NCBI RefSeq assembly: GCF_000974485.1 | Contig: NZ_BBOM01000009.1 | Location: 124,001-188,000 of the forward strand | From: Streptomyces sp. NBRC 109706 | GTDB lineage: Bacteria; Actinomycetota; Actinomycetes; Streptomycetales; Streptomycetaceae | Length of the DNA: 64,000 bases | Direction: 5' to 3' | Shown: positions 43,876 through 51,918 of the stretch, in pieces | Layout: each line of letters opens with the position of its first letter | Numbering within the stretch: the first letter of the stretch is position 1 | Translations under genes and position numbers: made by a program | Notes under the pieces: generated by a model | What the model was told of the DNA's origin: nothing | Seen by the model: only the letters and a program-made list of their open reading frames with translations | Database searches by the model: none

Positions 43876-45236
43876 CGGGCGCGCTGCGGCTGACCTGGGT
43901 GCAGCCGGAGGATCTGGTGGGGCACGAGCTGGCGCAGGCCGCGCAGGACGGCCGGGACGCCGGCGCGGTCGCCGACCGTTGGCTGGCCGCCGGCGGGGCG
44001 CCGGCCCCGGCGCGGGCCGGGGCCTCGCGGAGCCCGGCGTCGCCCGCGCTGCGCCTGCTGGCCGAGCGGACGCTTGACGAGCTGGCGGCGCTCGCCGTGC
44101 CGACGGCGCGGCGGGAGCCGACGGAGCTTGCCGCCATCCGGGCGGCCTGCCCCGACTGGCCGGCGCGGCCGGTGCTTTCGGCGCCGGCGGAGGTGCCGAG
44201 GCTGGCGGCGGCCTGGCTGGGGCGGGCGGCCGGCTGTGTGCTGGGCAAGCCGGTGGAGAAGCTGCCGCTGACCGGCATCAGGGCGCTGGCCAGGGCGACG
44301 GGGAACTGGCCGCTGAACGACTGGTTCACCGCCAGGGGCGTGCCGCCCGAGCTGGCCGCCGCCTATCCCTGGAACCGCCGTTCGGCGCCCACCTCGCTGG
44401 CCGAGACCATCGACGGCGCCCCCGAGGACGACGACCTCAACTACCCGTTGCTCGGGCTGCTGTTGCTACGCCGGCACGGCGACGGGTTCGATACCGCCGA
44501 GGTCGCCGGGCTGTGGCTGGACGAGCTGCCGGCCGGGCGGACGTTCACCGCCGAACGGGTCGCCTACCGCAATCTGTTGACCGGTGTGGAGCCGCCCGCG
44601 ACGGCGACGTTCCGCAATCCGTTCCGGGAGTGGATCGGCGCCCAGATCCGCGCCGATGTGTTCGGCTGGACCCATCCCGGCGATCCGGCGACCGCAGCCG
44701 AACTAGCCCATCGGGACGCGGTGTTGACGCATACCGCGAACGGCGTCTACGGGGCGATGTTTGTCGCCGCCGTGGTTTCGGAGGCGGTCGGCGGGGCGAG
44801 TGACGTGCACGGCTGCCTGGCGGCCGGGCTCAACGTCGTTCCGCCCGGCTCCCGTTACGCCGCCGCCGTGGCGCTTGGCATCGAAACGGCCCGCGCGCAT
44901 GCCGACTTCGACACCGTGGTCGATCTGCTGCACGCACGGTTCGCCGACCACCACTGGGTGCATGTGCTGCCCAACGCCGCGCTGTTGGCCGCCGCGCTCA
45001 CCCATGCGGACGGTGACTTCACCGCGTCCATCTGCCGGGCCGTGGCCGGGGGCCTGGACACCGACTCCAACGGGGCGACGGCCGGCTCCATCGCCGGCGC
45101 GCTGGCCGGCGCCCCCGAGGCGCTGCCCAGCCGCTGGACGGCGCCGCTGCGCAACCGACTGGCCAGCTCCATCACGGGTTTCGACGGCATCGGCTTCGAC
45201 GCCCTGGCCGCCCTGACCCGGGAGGTTTCCGCGTGA
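43872..45236 (+). CDS. ADP-ribosylglycohydrolase family protein 4
   Basis: 454 aa, ATGA start. It has an extra 110-residue N-terminal helical region, then AAWLGRAAGCVLGKPVEKLP, the acidic motif APEDDDLNYPLLGL in place of TDDT, and GLDTDSNGATAGSIAGAL for the second metal site. This variant (E-D-D-D and G-x-D-T-D-S-N) is a distinct sub-branch that appears intact. The arrangement of four diverged paralogues suggests different bonds or substrates rather than gene dosage. Confidence 0.84.
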   Translation: MTGALRLTWVQPEDLVGHELAQAAQDGRDAGAVADRWLAAGGAPAPARAGASRSPASPALRLLAERTLDELAALAVPTARREPTELAAIRAACPDWPARPVLSAPAEVPRLAAAWLGRAAGCVLGKPVEKLPLTGIRALARATGNWPLNDWFTARGVPPELAAAYPWNRRSAPTSLAETIDGAPEDDDLNYPLLGLLLLRRHGDGFDTAEVAGLWLDELPAGRTFTAERVAYRNLLTGVEPPATATFRNPFREWIGAQIRADVFGWTHPGDPATAAELAHRDAVLTHTANGVYGAMFVAAVVSEAVGGASDVHGCLAAGLNVVPPGSRYAAAVALGIETARAHADFDTVVDLLHARFADHHWVHVLPNAALLAAALTHADGDFTASICRAVAGGLDTDSNGATAGSIAGALAGAPEALPSRWTAPLRNRLASSITGFDGIGFDALAALTREVSA

Positions 45237-45253
45237 TCGAAGGAGATGACCCG

Positions 45254-46186
45254 ATGGCTGAGAACCGCGCCACCGCCGTCGCCGTGCTGGGCTCGACCAA
45301 CATGGATCTGGTGGCCTATGTGGCCGCCGCGCCACGCCGGGGGGAGACGGTGTCGGGCCGCGAGTTCCGCACCGTGCCCGGGGGGAAGGGCGCCAACCAG
45401 GCGATCGCCGCCGCCCGCGCCGGCGGCTCAGTCACCATGATCGGCGCCGTGGGCGACGACGAGTTCGGGCCACGCCTGCGGGCCGCGCTCAACGAGGCAC
45501 GGGTGGACACCGTGGGGCTGCGCACCGAGCCGGGCCCCAGCGGCATCGCCCATATCGTGGTGGACGACGAGGGCGGCAACTCCATCGTGGTGGTGCCGGG
45601 CGCCAACGGCACCGTGACCGGTCTCGGGCCGGGCGACGAGCGGCGGATCGCCGCCGCCGACGTCCTGCTGACGCAGCTCGAACTCCCCATGGACGCCGTG
45701 CTGGCCGGGGCGCGCGCCGCCCGCGCGCATGGCGTGCGCACCGTGCTGACGCCGGCGCCCGCCCGTCCGCTGCCGGACGAACTCCTCTCCCTGACCGATC
45801 TGTTGGTGCCCAACGAACACGAGGCCGCCGCGCTGACCGGCCACCATGAGCCGCTGGCCGCCGCCCGCGCGTTTCTGGACGTGGTCCCCGAGGTGGTGAT
45901 CACCCTGGGCGCGGCGGGCAGCCTCTATGCCGCGCGGAACGCCGAGCCGGTGAGCGTTCCGGCCGTCTCCGTGCGGGCCGTGGACAGCACGGCGGCGGGC
46001 GACACCTTTGTCGGGGCGCTGGCCGTGGCGGTGGGCGAGGGGCTGCCGATGCCGCGCGCCATGGCCTGGGCCGCCGGCGCGGCCGCGCTCTGCGTCAGCC
46101 GTCGGGGGGCCGCGTCGTCGATGCCGCACCGCGCCGAGATCGACGCCCTGCACCGTTCCGCCCCGCACCCCAGGGAGGCACCGTGA
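45254..46186 (+). CDS. rbsK: Ribokinase (PfkB family)
   Basis: 310 aa. ATG 45254 is preferred over GTG 45233 because GAAGGAG lies 8 bp upstream. GSTNMDLVAYV, the substrate loop VPGGKGANQAIAAARAGG, and the catalytic/anion-hole motif DSTAAGDTFVGAL place it with ribokinases. It phosphorylates ribose (or a related free pentose) to the 5-phosphate. Directly after four putative ribosyl hydrolases this closes a simple scheme of import, N-glycoside cleavage and ribose phosphorylation. GTGA overlap to the CoA-transferase gene. Confidence 0.87.
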   Translation: MAENRATAVAVLGSTNMDLVAYVAAAPRRGETVSGREFRTVPGGKGANQAIAAARAGGSVTMIGAVGDDEFGPRLRAALNEARVDTVGLRTEPGPSGIAHIVVDDEGGNSIVVVPGANGTVTGLGPGDERRIAAADVLLTQLELPMDAVLAGARAARAHGVRTVLTPAPARPLPDELLSLTDLLVPNEHEAAALTGHHEPLAAARAFLDVVPEVVITLGAAGSLYAARNAEPVSVPAVSVRAVDSTAAGDTFVGALAVAVGEGLPMPRAMAWAAGAAALCVSRRGAASSMPHRAEIDALHRSAPHPREAP

Positions 46187-47475
46187 ACCACACCGCACCG
46201 AACGCCGGACGCAACACCGGACGCATCACCGCACCGCACGCCGGACCGGACGCCGGACCGGACAGCGCCACGGACGAAGCCCACGGGAGCCCGGGGCCGC
46301 TGGCCGGGCTTCGGGTGCTGGATCTGGCCACCCTCTTCGCCGGGCCGCTGGCGGCCACCCTGCTGGGGGACTTCGGCGCCGAGGTGATCAAGATCGAGCA
46401 TCCGCGCCGCCCCGACCCCTCGCGGGGCCATGGCCCCAGCAAGGACGGCATCGGCCTGTGGTGGAAGCTGCTGGGCCGCAACAAGCGCACCATGACGCTC
46501 GATCTGTCCACCGACGAGGGCCGGGCGCTGCTGCTCCGGCTGGCGACGGAGGCGGATGTGGTGATCGAGAACTTCCGCCCGGGCACACTGGAGAAATGGG
46601 GCCTGGGACCGGACCAACTCCACGCCGCCAACCCCCGGTTGGTGCTGGCCAGGGTGACGGGCTTCGGCCAGTTCGGCCCCTACGCCGGGCGCCCGGGGTT
46701 CGGCACCCTGGCCGAGGCGATGAGCGGCTTCGCCGCCGTCACCGGCGAGCCGGACGGGCCGCCCACGCTGCCGCCGTTCGGTCTTGCCGACTCCGTCGCC
46801 GCGCTCTCCACCGCCTTCGCGGTGCTGACCGCGCTCGCCGGCCGCGCCGCCGGCGGCGTCGGCCAGGTGGTGGACCTGGCCATCATCGAACCGCTGCTGA
46901 CGGTGCTCGGGCCGCAGCCGCTCTGGTACGACCAGCTGGGCTATGTGCAGCCGCGCACCGGCAACCGGTCGACCAACAACGCGCCCCGCAACACCTATCG
47001 CACCTCCGACGGGCAGTGGGTCGCCGTCTCCACCTCGGCCCAGTCCGTCGCCGAGCGGGTGCTGCGGCTGGTGGGCCGCCCCGAGCTGATCGACGAGCCG
47101 TGGTTCGGCTCCGGCGCCGGCCGCGCCGCGCACGCCGACACCCTCGACGAGGCCGTCGGCACCTGGATCGCCCGCCGTGACCGGGCGGCGGTGCTGGCCG
47201 CCTTCGAGGCGGCGGAGGCGGCGATCGCCCCGATCTACGATGTGCGCGATGTGCTGGACGACCCCCAGTACCGGGCGTTGGACAGCGTCACCGAGGTGCC
47301 GGACGAGGAACTGGGCCCGCTGCGCATGCAGAACGTGCTCTTCCGGCTCTCCGCGACGCCGGGCGCCATCCGCTGGGCGGGCCGCCCGCACGGCGCCGAC
47401 ACCGATGCGGTGCTGGGCGAACTGGGCCTGTCCGCCGGGGAGATCGCCCGGCTCAGGACGGCGGGCACGCTATGA
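46183..47475 (+). CDS. Class III CoA-transferase (CaiB/BaiF, formyl-CoA transferase family)
   Basis: 430 aa, GTG start behind GGGAGG. LAGLRVLDLATLFAGPLAATLLGDFGAEVIKIE is the N-terminal family signature. Catalytic Asp is expected at D203 in FGLADSVAAL, aligned with the Asp of AMACR and FRC. A 35-residue Asn/Gly/Ala-rich N-terminal extension is unusual. It would activate a carboxylic acid to its CoA ester, and pairs with the CitE-like lyase that follows by ATGA overlap. Together they suggest that the aglycone released in this locus is an acid that is degraded via a malyl-CoA-like intermediate (inference). Confidence 0.86.
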   Translation: MNHTAPNAGRNTGRITAPHAGPDAGPDSATDEAHGSPGPLAGLRVLDLATLFAGPLAATLLGDFGAEVIKIEHPRRPDPSRGHGPSKDGIGLWWKLLGRNKRTMTLDLSTDEGRALLLRLATEADVVIENFRPGTLEKWGLGPDQLHAANPRLVLARVTGFGQFGPYAGRPGFGTLAEAMSGFAAVTGEPDGPPTLPPFGLADSVAALSTAFAVLTALAGRAAGGVGQVVDLAIIEPLLTVLGPQPLWYDQLGYVQPRTGNRSTNNAPRNTYRTSDGQWVAVSTSAQSVAERVLRLVGRPELIDEPWFGSGAGRAAHADTLDEAVGTWIARRDRAAVLAAFEAAEAAIAPIYDVRDVLDDPQYRALDSVTEVPDEELGPLRMQNVLFRLSATPGAIRWAGRPHGADTDAVLGELGLSAGEIARLRTAGTL

Positions 47476-48344
47476 GCACGCCGCTGTCGAACGGGGCACC
47501 CCCCGTTCAGAAGGTGAGCCTGACCTGGCTCTATGTGCCCGGTGACCGTCCGGAAGTCGTCGCCAAGGCCCTGCGTTCCGGGGCCGATACGGTGATCGTC
47601 GATCTGGAGGACGCGGTCGCCCCGGACCGTAAGCGCTATGCGCTGGACGCCACCGAGGAGCTGCTGTCCACGCCGCCAGCGCTCGCCCAGAAGCGGGTGC
47701 AGGTCCAGGTGCGGGTGAACGCGCTGGGCGGGCCCTGGGCCGAGGCCGAGGTGCGGCGTCTGGTGGGGCTGCCGGGCCTGGCCGGGCTGCGGCTGCCCAA
47801 GGTCGAGTCGGCGGGGCAGCTGGCGCGCGTCGCCGACTGGGCGGGCGACCGCCCGGTGCCGCCGCTCTTCCCCCTGCTGGAGAGCGCGTTGGGGCTGGAG
47901 GCGGCGTTCGCCGTGGCGGGTGGGCATCCGGCGGTGGCCGGGATCGCCCTCGGCGAGGCCGATCTCCGGGCCGATCTCGGCATCGCCTCGGACGAGGGAC
48001 TGGCCTGGGCGCGGGGCCGGGCGGTGGTCGCGGCGCGGGCGGCCGGGCTGCCGCCGCCGGCGCAGTCGGTCTATCCGGATGTGCGCGATCTGACGGGTCT
48101 GGCCGCCTCCTGCGCGACGGGGCGGGCGCTTGGCTTTCTCGGCCGCACCGCCCTTCACCCGCGTCAACTCCCGGTGATCGAGGAGGCGTTCCTCCCCACC
48201 GCAGCCGAGATCGCGGCGGCCAGGGAGGTGCTGGCGGCGGCCGAGGCCGAGGCCGGCGCGCTGGCCCTGGCGGACGGCAGGTTTGTGGACGCCGCCGTCG
48301 TCGCGGGTGCCCGGCGCACCCTGGCCCTGGCGGCCCGCTGCTAA
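47472..48344 (+). CDS. HpcH/HpaI aldolase/citrate lyase beta (CitE-like) family lyase
   Basis: 290 aa. TWLYVPGDRPEVVAKALRSGADTVIVDLEDAVAPDRK is the CitE N-terminus (Asp/Glu and Arg binding the acyl-CoA). RLPKVES, PLLESALGLEAA and GEADLRADLG supply the metal-binding Glu and Asp. FLGRTALHPRQLPVIEEAF is the family end. Enzymes of this type cleave malyl-, citramalyl- or methylmalyl-CoA. No CitD/CitF partners are present, so this is a stand-alone CoA-ester lyase working with the adjacent CoA-transferase. Confidence 0.86.
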   Translation: MSTPLSNGAPPVQKVSLTWLYVPGDRPEVVAKALRSGADTVIVDLEDAVAPDRKRYALDATEELLSTPPALAQKRVQVQVRVNALGGPWAEAEVRRLVGLPGLAGLRLPKVESAGQLARVADWAGDRPVPPLFPLLESALGLEAAFAVAGGHPAVAGIALGEADLRADLGIASDEGLAWARGRAVVAARAAGLPPPAQSVYPDVRDLTGLAASCATGRALGFLGRTALHPRQLPVIEEAFLPTAAEIAAAREVLAAAEAEAGALALADGRFVDAAVVAGARRTLALAARC

Positions 48345-48354
48345 CGTGCCCCGC

Positions 48355-49404
48355 ATGACCGACCGCACCGTCGTGACCAGCGCGGAACTGCCGGCCGCCG
48401 TCGCCGCCGCCTTCGGCCTGGGCCGGGTGACGGGCGGCTGGCAGCCGGTGGGCGGCGGCCGTTCGCACCCGCTGTTCCGGCTGCGCACCGTGCATGGTGA
48501 ATGGGCGATCAAGCGGCTCAACCGCTCCCGGGAGGAGTGGTGGTGGCAGGACCATCTGCTGGCCACCAGGATCGAGCGGGCCGCGCTCGCCGCCGGCCTC
48601 GCGATCCCCCGCCCGATCGAGCCGCCGGGCGTCGCCGAGGGTCTGCTGGTCAATCTGAGGGTGGCGGACGAGCCGGGGCCGGTGAGCTTCCTGGCCTGGG
48701 AGTGGTGCCGGGGCAGCCCGATCGCCGAGACCAACCACCCGCCGGAGCTTCGGCGTTGGGTGGGCGGCACGCTGGCGCGACTGCACGCCCTGGCGCCGAC
48801 CGGGAACGCCGACGAGGGCAATGTCTACCCGCCGCATCCGGCGGACGCCTGGCAGCGGTGGCTCGACGAGGCGGGCCCGGATATCGATCCGGACTTTGTG
48901 CTGGCCGTGGCCGACCACCTCCCCGAGGTGGCCGCCGCCCATCGGATCATCACCGACTCGGGTGCCCAACTCCCCCATGCCGCACGGGTCTTCAGCCATC
49001 GGGACATCAAGCCGGACAATGTCCTGCGGACCGCCGAAACCCCGGTGCTGTTGGACTGGGAGGGGGCCGGCCGCGATCTGGCGCCCTGGGAGGCGGCCCG
49101 CACCGCCCTCGCGTTCAGCCGGACGGCGGACGGCTGGGACCGGGCCGGCGTGATCGAGGTGCTGACCGCCTACCGCGCGGCCGGCGGCGCGCCCGTTCCG
49201 GCGGTGCCGGCGGCGTTCGGCGGCCTGATCGACCAGCGGTTGGGCGGCGCCGCCCTCATGCTCTGGCGGGCCCTGGGCCACCGCCCGGTCTCCCCACCCG
49301 AACGCGCGGCGGCGCACCACCACGCCCTGGAGTACCTGGGGCAGTTGCGCGTCGAACTGGCCCAACTCGACCGCTGGACGGGCTGGTTGCACGAGGTGGC
49401 CTGA
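48355..49404 (+). CDS. APH-fold phosphotransferase
   Basis: 349 aa, 10 bp after the lyase gene. Kinase-like motifs are FSHRDIKPDNVL (catalytic loop, H-x-D-x-x-x-x-N) and VLLDWEGAGRDLAPWEAART (D-x-x-x-x D-F-G equivalent). SRSHPLFRLRTVHGEWAIKRLN is the N-lobe with the ATP-binding Lys. Members phosphorylate aminoglycosides, choline, homoserine or sugars. Being at the end of the sugar operon, it could phosphorylate another moiety from the imported compound; antibiotic modification is equally possible. Confidence 0.8.
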   Translation: MTDRTVVTSAELPAAVAAAFGLGRVTGGWQPVGGGRSHPLFRLRTVHGEWAIKRLNRSREEWWWQDHLLATRIERAALAAGLAIPRPIEPPGVAEGLLVNLRVADEPGPVSFLAWEWCRGSPIAETNHPPELRRWVGGTLARLHALAPTGNADEGNVYPPHPADAWQRWLDEAGPDIDPDFVLAVADHLPEVAAAHRIITDSGAQLPHAARVFSHRDIKPDNVLRTAETPVLLDWEGAGRDLAPWEAARTALAFSRTADGWDRAGVIEVLTAYRAAGGAPVPAVPAAFGGLIDQRLGGAALMLWRALGHRPVSPPERAAAHHHALEYLGQLRVELAQLDRWTGWLHEVA

Positions 49405-49451
49405 GCATCAGGACCAACCGTTGGCGACCGGCGCCTCGTTACGATGCCCCC

Positions 49452-50387
49452 ATGACGACGCAGCCCACCGCCCAGCTGTGGTACGACGAGACCCGCCAGG
49501 ACTACCGGTTCCCCGACCGGCCCCGGCCGGTCAGGGTCTATCGGTGGCGGCCCGCCGCCGGGCCGGCCGGGCCAGCGCCGCTGGTCCTCGTCTCGCATGG
49601 CACGGGCGGCTCGGGCGGCGCCATGGGCTGGCTCGCCGAACCCCTGGCGGCGGCCGGCTTCGAGGTGGTCTCCGTCGACCACCATGGCAACAACTTCGTC
49701 GACGGCTACGAGCCGGAGGGCTTTGTCTTCATCTGGGAGCGCCCCAGGGACCTCACCTTCGTACTGGACCGGCTGGCCGCCGAGCGCCCCGTCGGGCCGG
49801 TCGGCGCCGCCGGCTTCTCGCTCGGCGGCTTCACGGCGGCCGCCCTCGCCGGCGGGCGCCCCGACCGGCAGATCCTGCAGGCGGTGATCGACGGCCATGT
49901 CGAGGTCCCGCCGCTCCCCGAGTTCCCCGACCTGAGGGAGGCATACGCCGCGAAGGCCCCGGCGGAGGACATGCAGGCCCGGTTCACCGCCTCGGCCCCG
50001 GAGGCCGACCTGACCGACCCCCGGGTCCGCGCCGTCTTTCAAGTCGCCCCGGCCGTTGGGCAGTTGGTCAGCGTCGACAGCCTGCGGTCGGTGCGCGTAC
50101 CGGTGGAGATCCGCTGGGGGGACGCGGACACCATCACCCCCTTCGCCAGCGCCGTCGAGCCCTATCTGACGCATATCCCCACCGCCGAGGGACGCTCCCT
50201 CGGCCCGGACGTCCGGCACGACGACTTCATCGCCGAAGCCCCGGCCGATCCCACCGCCCGGCCCCGCGCCGCCGCCGACGCCGTCGCCTTCTTCCGCCAC
50301 CACCTCGCCGACCCGGATCACACCGTTTCGCCCGCTCCGCGACACACCTCCGTGCGCGCCTGCCACGCGCCCCCGCACTCCCCCTAG
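49452..50387 (+). CDS. Alpha/beta hydrolase of the dienelactone hydrolase type
   Basis: 311 aa. VLVSHGTGGSGGAMGWLAEPLAAAGFEVVSVDHHGN gives the oxyanion region. GFSLGG contains the nucleophile Ser, WGDADTITPF the Asp, and GPDVRHDDF the probable His. Similar to platelet-activating-factor acetylhydrolase/predicted dienelactone hydrolases. No signal peptide, so cytosolic. The C-terminal tail of about 30 residues is unstructured. 47 bp after the kinase gene, possibly on the same message. Confidence 0.8.
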   Translation: MTTQPTAQLWYDETRQDYRFPDRPRPVRVYRWRPAAGPAGPAPLVLVSHGTGGSGGAMGWLAEPLAAAGFEVVSVDHHGNNFVDGYEPEGFVFIWERPRDLTFVLDRLAAERPVGPVGAAGFSLGGFTAAALAGGRPDRQILQAVIDGHVEVPPLPEFPDLREAYAAKAPAEDMQARFTASAPEADLTDPRVRAVFQVAPAVGQLVSVDSLRSVRVPVEIRWGDADTITPFASAVEPYLTHIPTAEGRSLGPDVRHDDFIAEAPADPTARPRAAADAVAFFRHHLADPDHTVSPAPRHTSVRACHAPPHSP

Positions 50388-50430
50388 CCTCGGTGCCGGC
50401 GTCCACGACAAGGCATCAGGGGAGAGCGGA

Positions 50431-50583
50431 ATGGCTGGTCAACACGGCGACGGGCAGGGCGGTCTCGGCCCGGACGGGCTGCCGGGCACGCCCTACGAGC
50501 CGCCACCGCCCGCGACGGACGGCAGCGCCCCGGCCGGGGAGGGGCAACACCGGGAGAGCGAGGGCCGCGAGGACGGCGCGTAG
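50431..50583 (+). CDS. 50-aa Gly/Pro/Asp-rich peptide, candidate aspartimide RiPP precursor
   Basis: ATG 50431 follows GGGGAGAGCGGA. Composition is Gly, Pro, Glu, Ala and Asp; there is no Cys, Lys or hydrophobic block. All four Asp residues (positions 7, 15, 30, 48) are followed by Gly, the context most prone to aspartimide formation. A central region around residues 12-30 (GLGPDGLPGTPYEPPPP) is the likeliest core. The stop TAG overlaps the GTG of the PIMT-like methyltransferase, so the two are co-translated. This two-gene layout resembles imiditides, where a PIMT homologue methylates Asp of a short precursor to give a stable succinimide. Modification is inferred, not shown. Confidence 0.68.
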   Translation: MAGQHGDGQGGLGPDGLPGTPYEPPPPATDGSAPAGEGQHRESEGREDGA

Positions 50584-51719
50584 TGCCACCAAGCGGTGCG
50601 GGCGCTCCGGCGGCCGGCGTCCAGGCGCCGGCCGGCTGGGGCGACGCGTTCGCCGAGGTGCCCCGGGCCGCCTTTCTGCCGCCGGTGATCTGGCCGCACG
50701 ATCAGGCCGGGGAGACGTTCGCCCGGGTGGACGCGCGGCTGGATCCGGCGGGCTGGCGCGCCGCCGCCGAAAGCGATCTGCCGGTGGTCACCCAGTGGGA
50801 CGACGGCGCGCACACCGGCGAGGCGCCCGGGCGGGAGGCGACCAGCTCGGCGTCCAGGCCGTCGCTGGTGGCCGCGATGCTCGCCGCGCTCGATGTGGCC
50901 CCCGGCATGCGGGTGTTGGAGATCGGCACCGGCACCGGCTGGAACGCGGCCCTGCTGGCGCATCGGTTGGGCGCCGACCGGGTCACCACGGTGGAGATCG
51001 ACCCGGCGGTGGCCGAGGCCGCCGAGCGGTCGCTGGCCCTGATGGGCTCGCGCCCCCGGGTGCTGGTCGGGGACGGAGCGGCGGGCGCGCCCGAACACGG
51101 CCCGTTCGACCGGCTGATCGTGACCTGCGGGGTGCGGCGGATCCCGCCGGCCTGGCTGGAGCAGCTGGTGCCCGGCGGTCTTGCCGTCCTGCCCTGGGGC
51201 ACCCCGTTCTCCCGGCACCGTGACGCGCTGCTGCGGCTGACCGTGCGGCCGGACGGCGCCGCCGAGGGGCGTTTCCTTTCGCTGGTGTCCTTTATGCGCA
51301 TGCGCGCTCAGCGGGATGCCTCCCCGCCCCGGTCCGCCGAGCTGCCGTTCCACGACATCAGATCCGCTGCCTGGCCCCCGCACGGCTGGCATCCGTTCCC
51401 GTTCTTCGCCGGTCTGCGCCTGCGGGACGCGGCCTATGCGGTGCAGCGGCACGACGACGGACACACCCAGTGGCTCTACGATCTGGCGGGCGGCGGCTGG
51501 ACCGCCGGCGTGCGGCGCGGCCGCGTCGGGCCCGGGGTATGGGTGCGGCAGGCGGGGCCACGCCCGCTGTGGGACGAGTATCTGGACGCCTATGCCTGGT
51601 GGCGGGCGGCCGGGCAGCCCGACGTCGACCGGCTGGGGATGACGGTGGCCGGGAGCGGCCGGGCCACGGTATGGCTGGACGAGCCGAGCCACCCGGTATG
51701 GACGGAACCCCCCGGCTGA
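50583..51719 (+). CDS. Protein-L-isoaspartate O-methyltransferase homologue with C-terminal extension
   Basis: 378 aa, GTG start overlapping the stop of the small ORF (TAGTG). The PIMT fold shows PRAAFLP, SSASRPSLVAAMLAALDVAPGMRVLEIGTGTGWNAALLAHRLG (the S-S-x-S-x-P and SAM motifs), TVEIDPAVAEAAERSL and PFDRLIVTCGVRRIPPAWLEQL. Housekeeping PIMT is about 210 aa. The additional 170 C-terminal residues are as seen in RiPP-associated PIMTs (of graspetides, lasso peptides, lanthipeptides), where the tail recognises the substrate. Tight coupling with the peptide at 50431 supports modification of that peptide rather than protein repair. A hairpin closes the unit at 51796. Confidence 0.85.
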   Translation: MPPSGAGAPAAGVQAPAGWGDAFAEVPRAAFLPPVIWPHDQAGETFARVDARLDPAGWRAAAESDLPVVTQWDDGAHTGEAPGREATSSASRPSLVAAMLAALDVAPGMRVLEIGTGTGWNAALLAHRLGADRVTTVEIDPAVAEAAERSLALMGSRPRVLVGDGAAGAPEHGPFDRLIVTCGVRRIPPAWLEQLVPGGLAVLPWGTPFSRHRDALLRLTVRPDGAAEGRFLSLVSFMRMRAQRDASPPRSAELPFHDIRSAAWPPHGWHPFPFFAGLRLRDAAYAVQRHDDGHTQWLYDLAGGGWTAGVRRGRVGPGVWVRQAGPRPLWDEYLDAYAWWRAAGQPDVDRLGMTVAGSGRATVWLDEPSHPVWTEPPG

Positions 51720-51737
51720 GCCGCCGCGCCCAGCGCC

Positions 51738-51773
51738 GCAAAGACCGCGAAGACCGCAAAGACCGCGAAGGCG
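51738..51773 (+). repeat. Four tandem 9-bp repeats between genes
   Basis: GCAAAGACC, GCGAAGACC, GCAAAGACC, GCGAAGGCG in succession, immediately after the methyltransferase gene and before its terminator. Period 9, two alternating variants. Function unknown. Confidence 0.7.
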
Positions 51774-51795
51774 GCGAGGGCCGGGCATAAGAGAA

Positions 51796-51816
51796 GCAGG
51801 AGGGGGAACCTCCTGC
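51796..51816 (+). terminator. Terminator after the peptide/PIMT unit
   Basis: GCAGGAGG (51796-51803) and CCTCCTGC (51809-51816), perfect 8-bp stem with a GGGAA loop, 24 bp upstream of the rifamycin-associated element. Confidence 0.65.
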
Positions 51817-51840
51817 CACTCTCAACGTATAGCGCACCCG

Positions 51841-51860
51841 GGGGCTTGCCGCAAGGCCCC
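51841..51860. promoter_or_regulatory. Rifamycin-associated element (RAE)
   Basis: GGGGCTTGCCGCAAGGCCCC, a near-perfect inverted repeat that matches the element known upstream of rifamycin-inducible resistance genes in actinomycetes. It lies 58 bp before the TTG start of helR, the usual position. Confidence 0.85.
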
Positions 51861-51918
51861 CCTTATGCCGCAGAATTCGCTGGCCGAGTCCAGAACTTGC
51901 GGAAATGAGAGATTTTTG

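Noticed and set aside
46183..47475. Possible loss of the catalytic Asp in the CoA-transferase because the GF[D] position reads GFG
   Set aside because: Counting along human AMACR shows that the family's catalytic Asp is in the later L-A-D segment, which is intact here (D203 in FGLADSVAAL).
50431..51719. FxLD-type lanthipeptide precursor and methyltransferase
   Set aside because: The peptide has no F-x-L-D motif, no Cys and few Ser/Thr, and no lanthipeptide dehydratase or cyclase is nearby.
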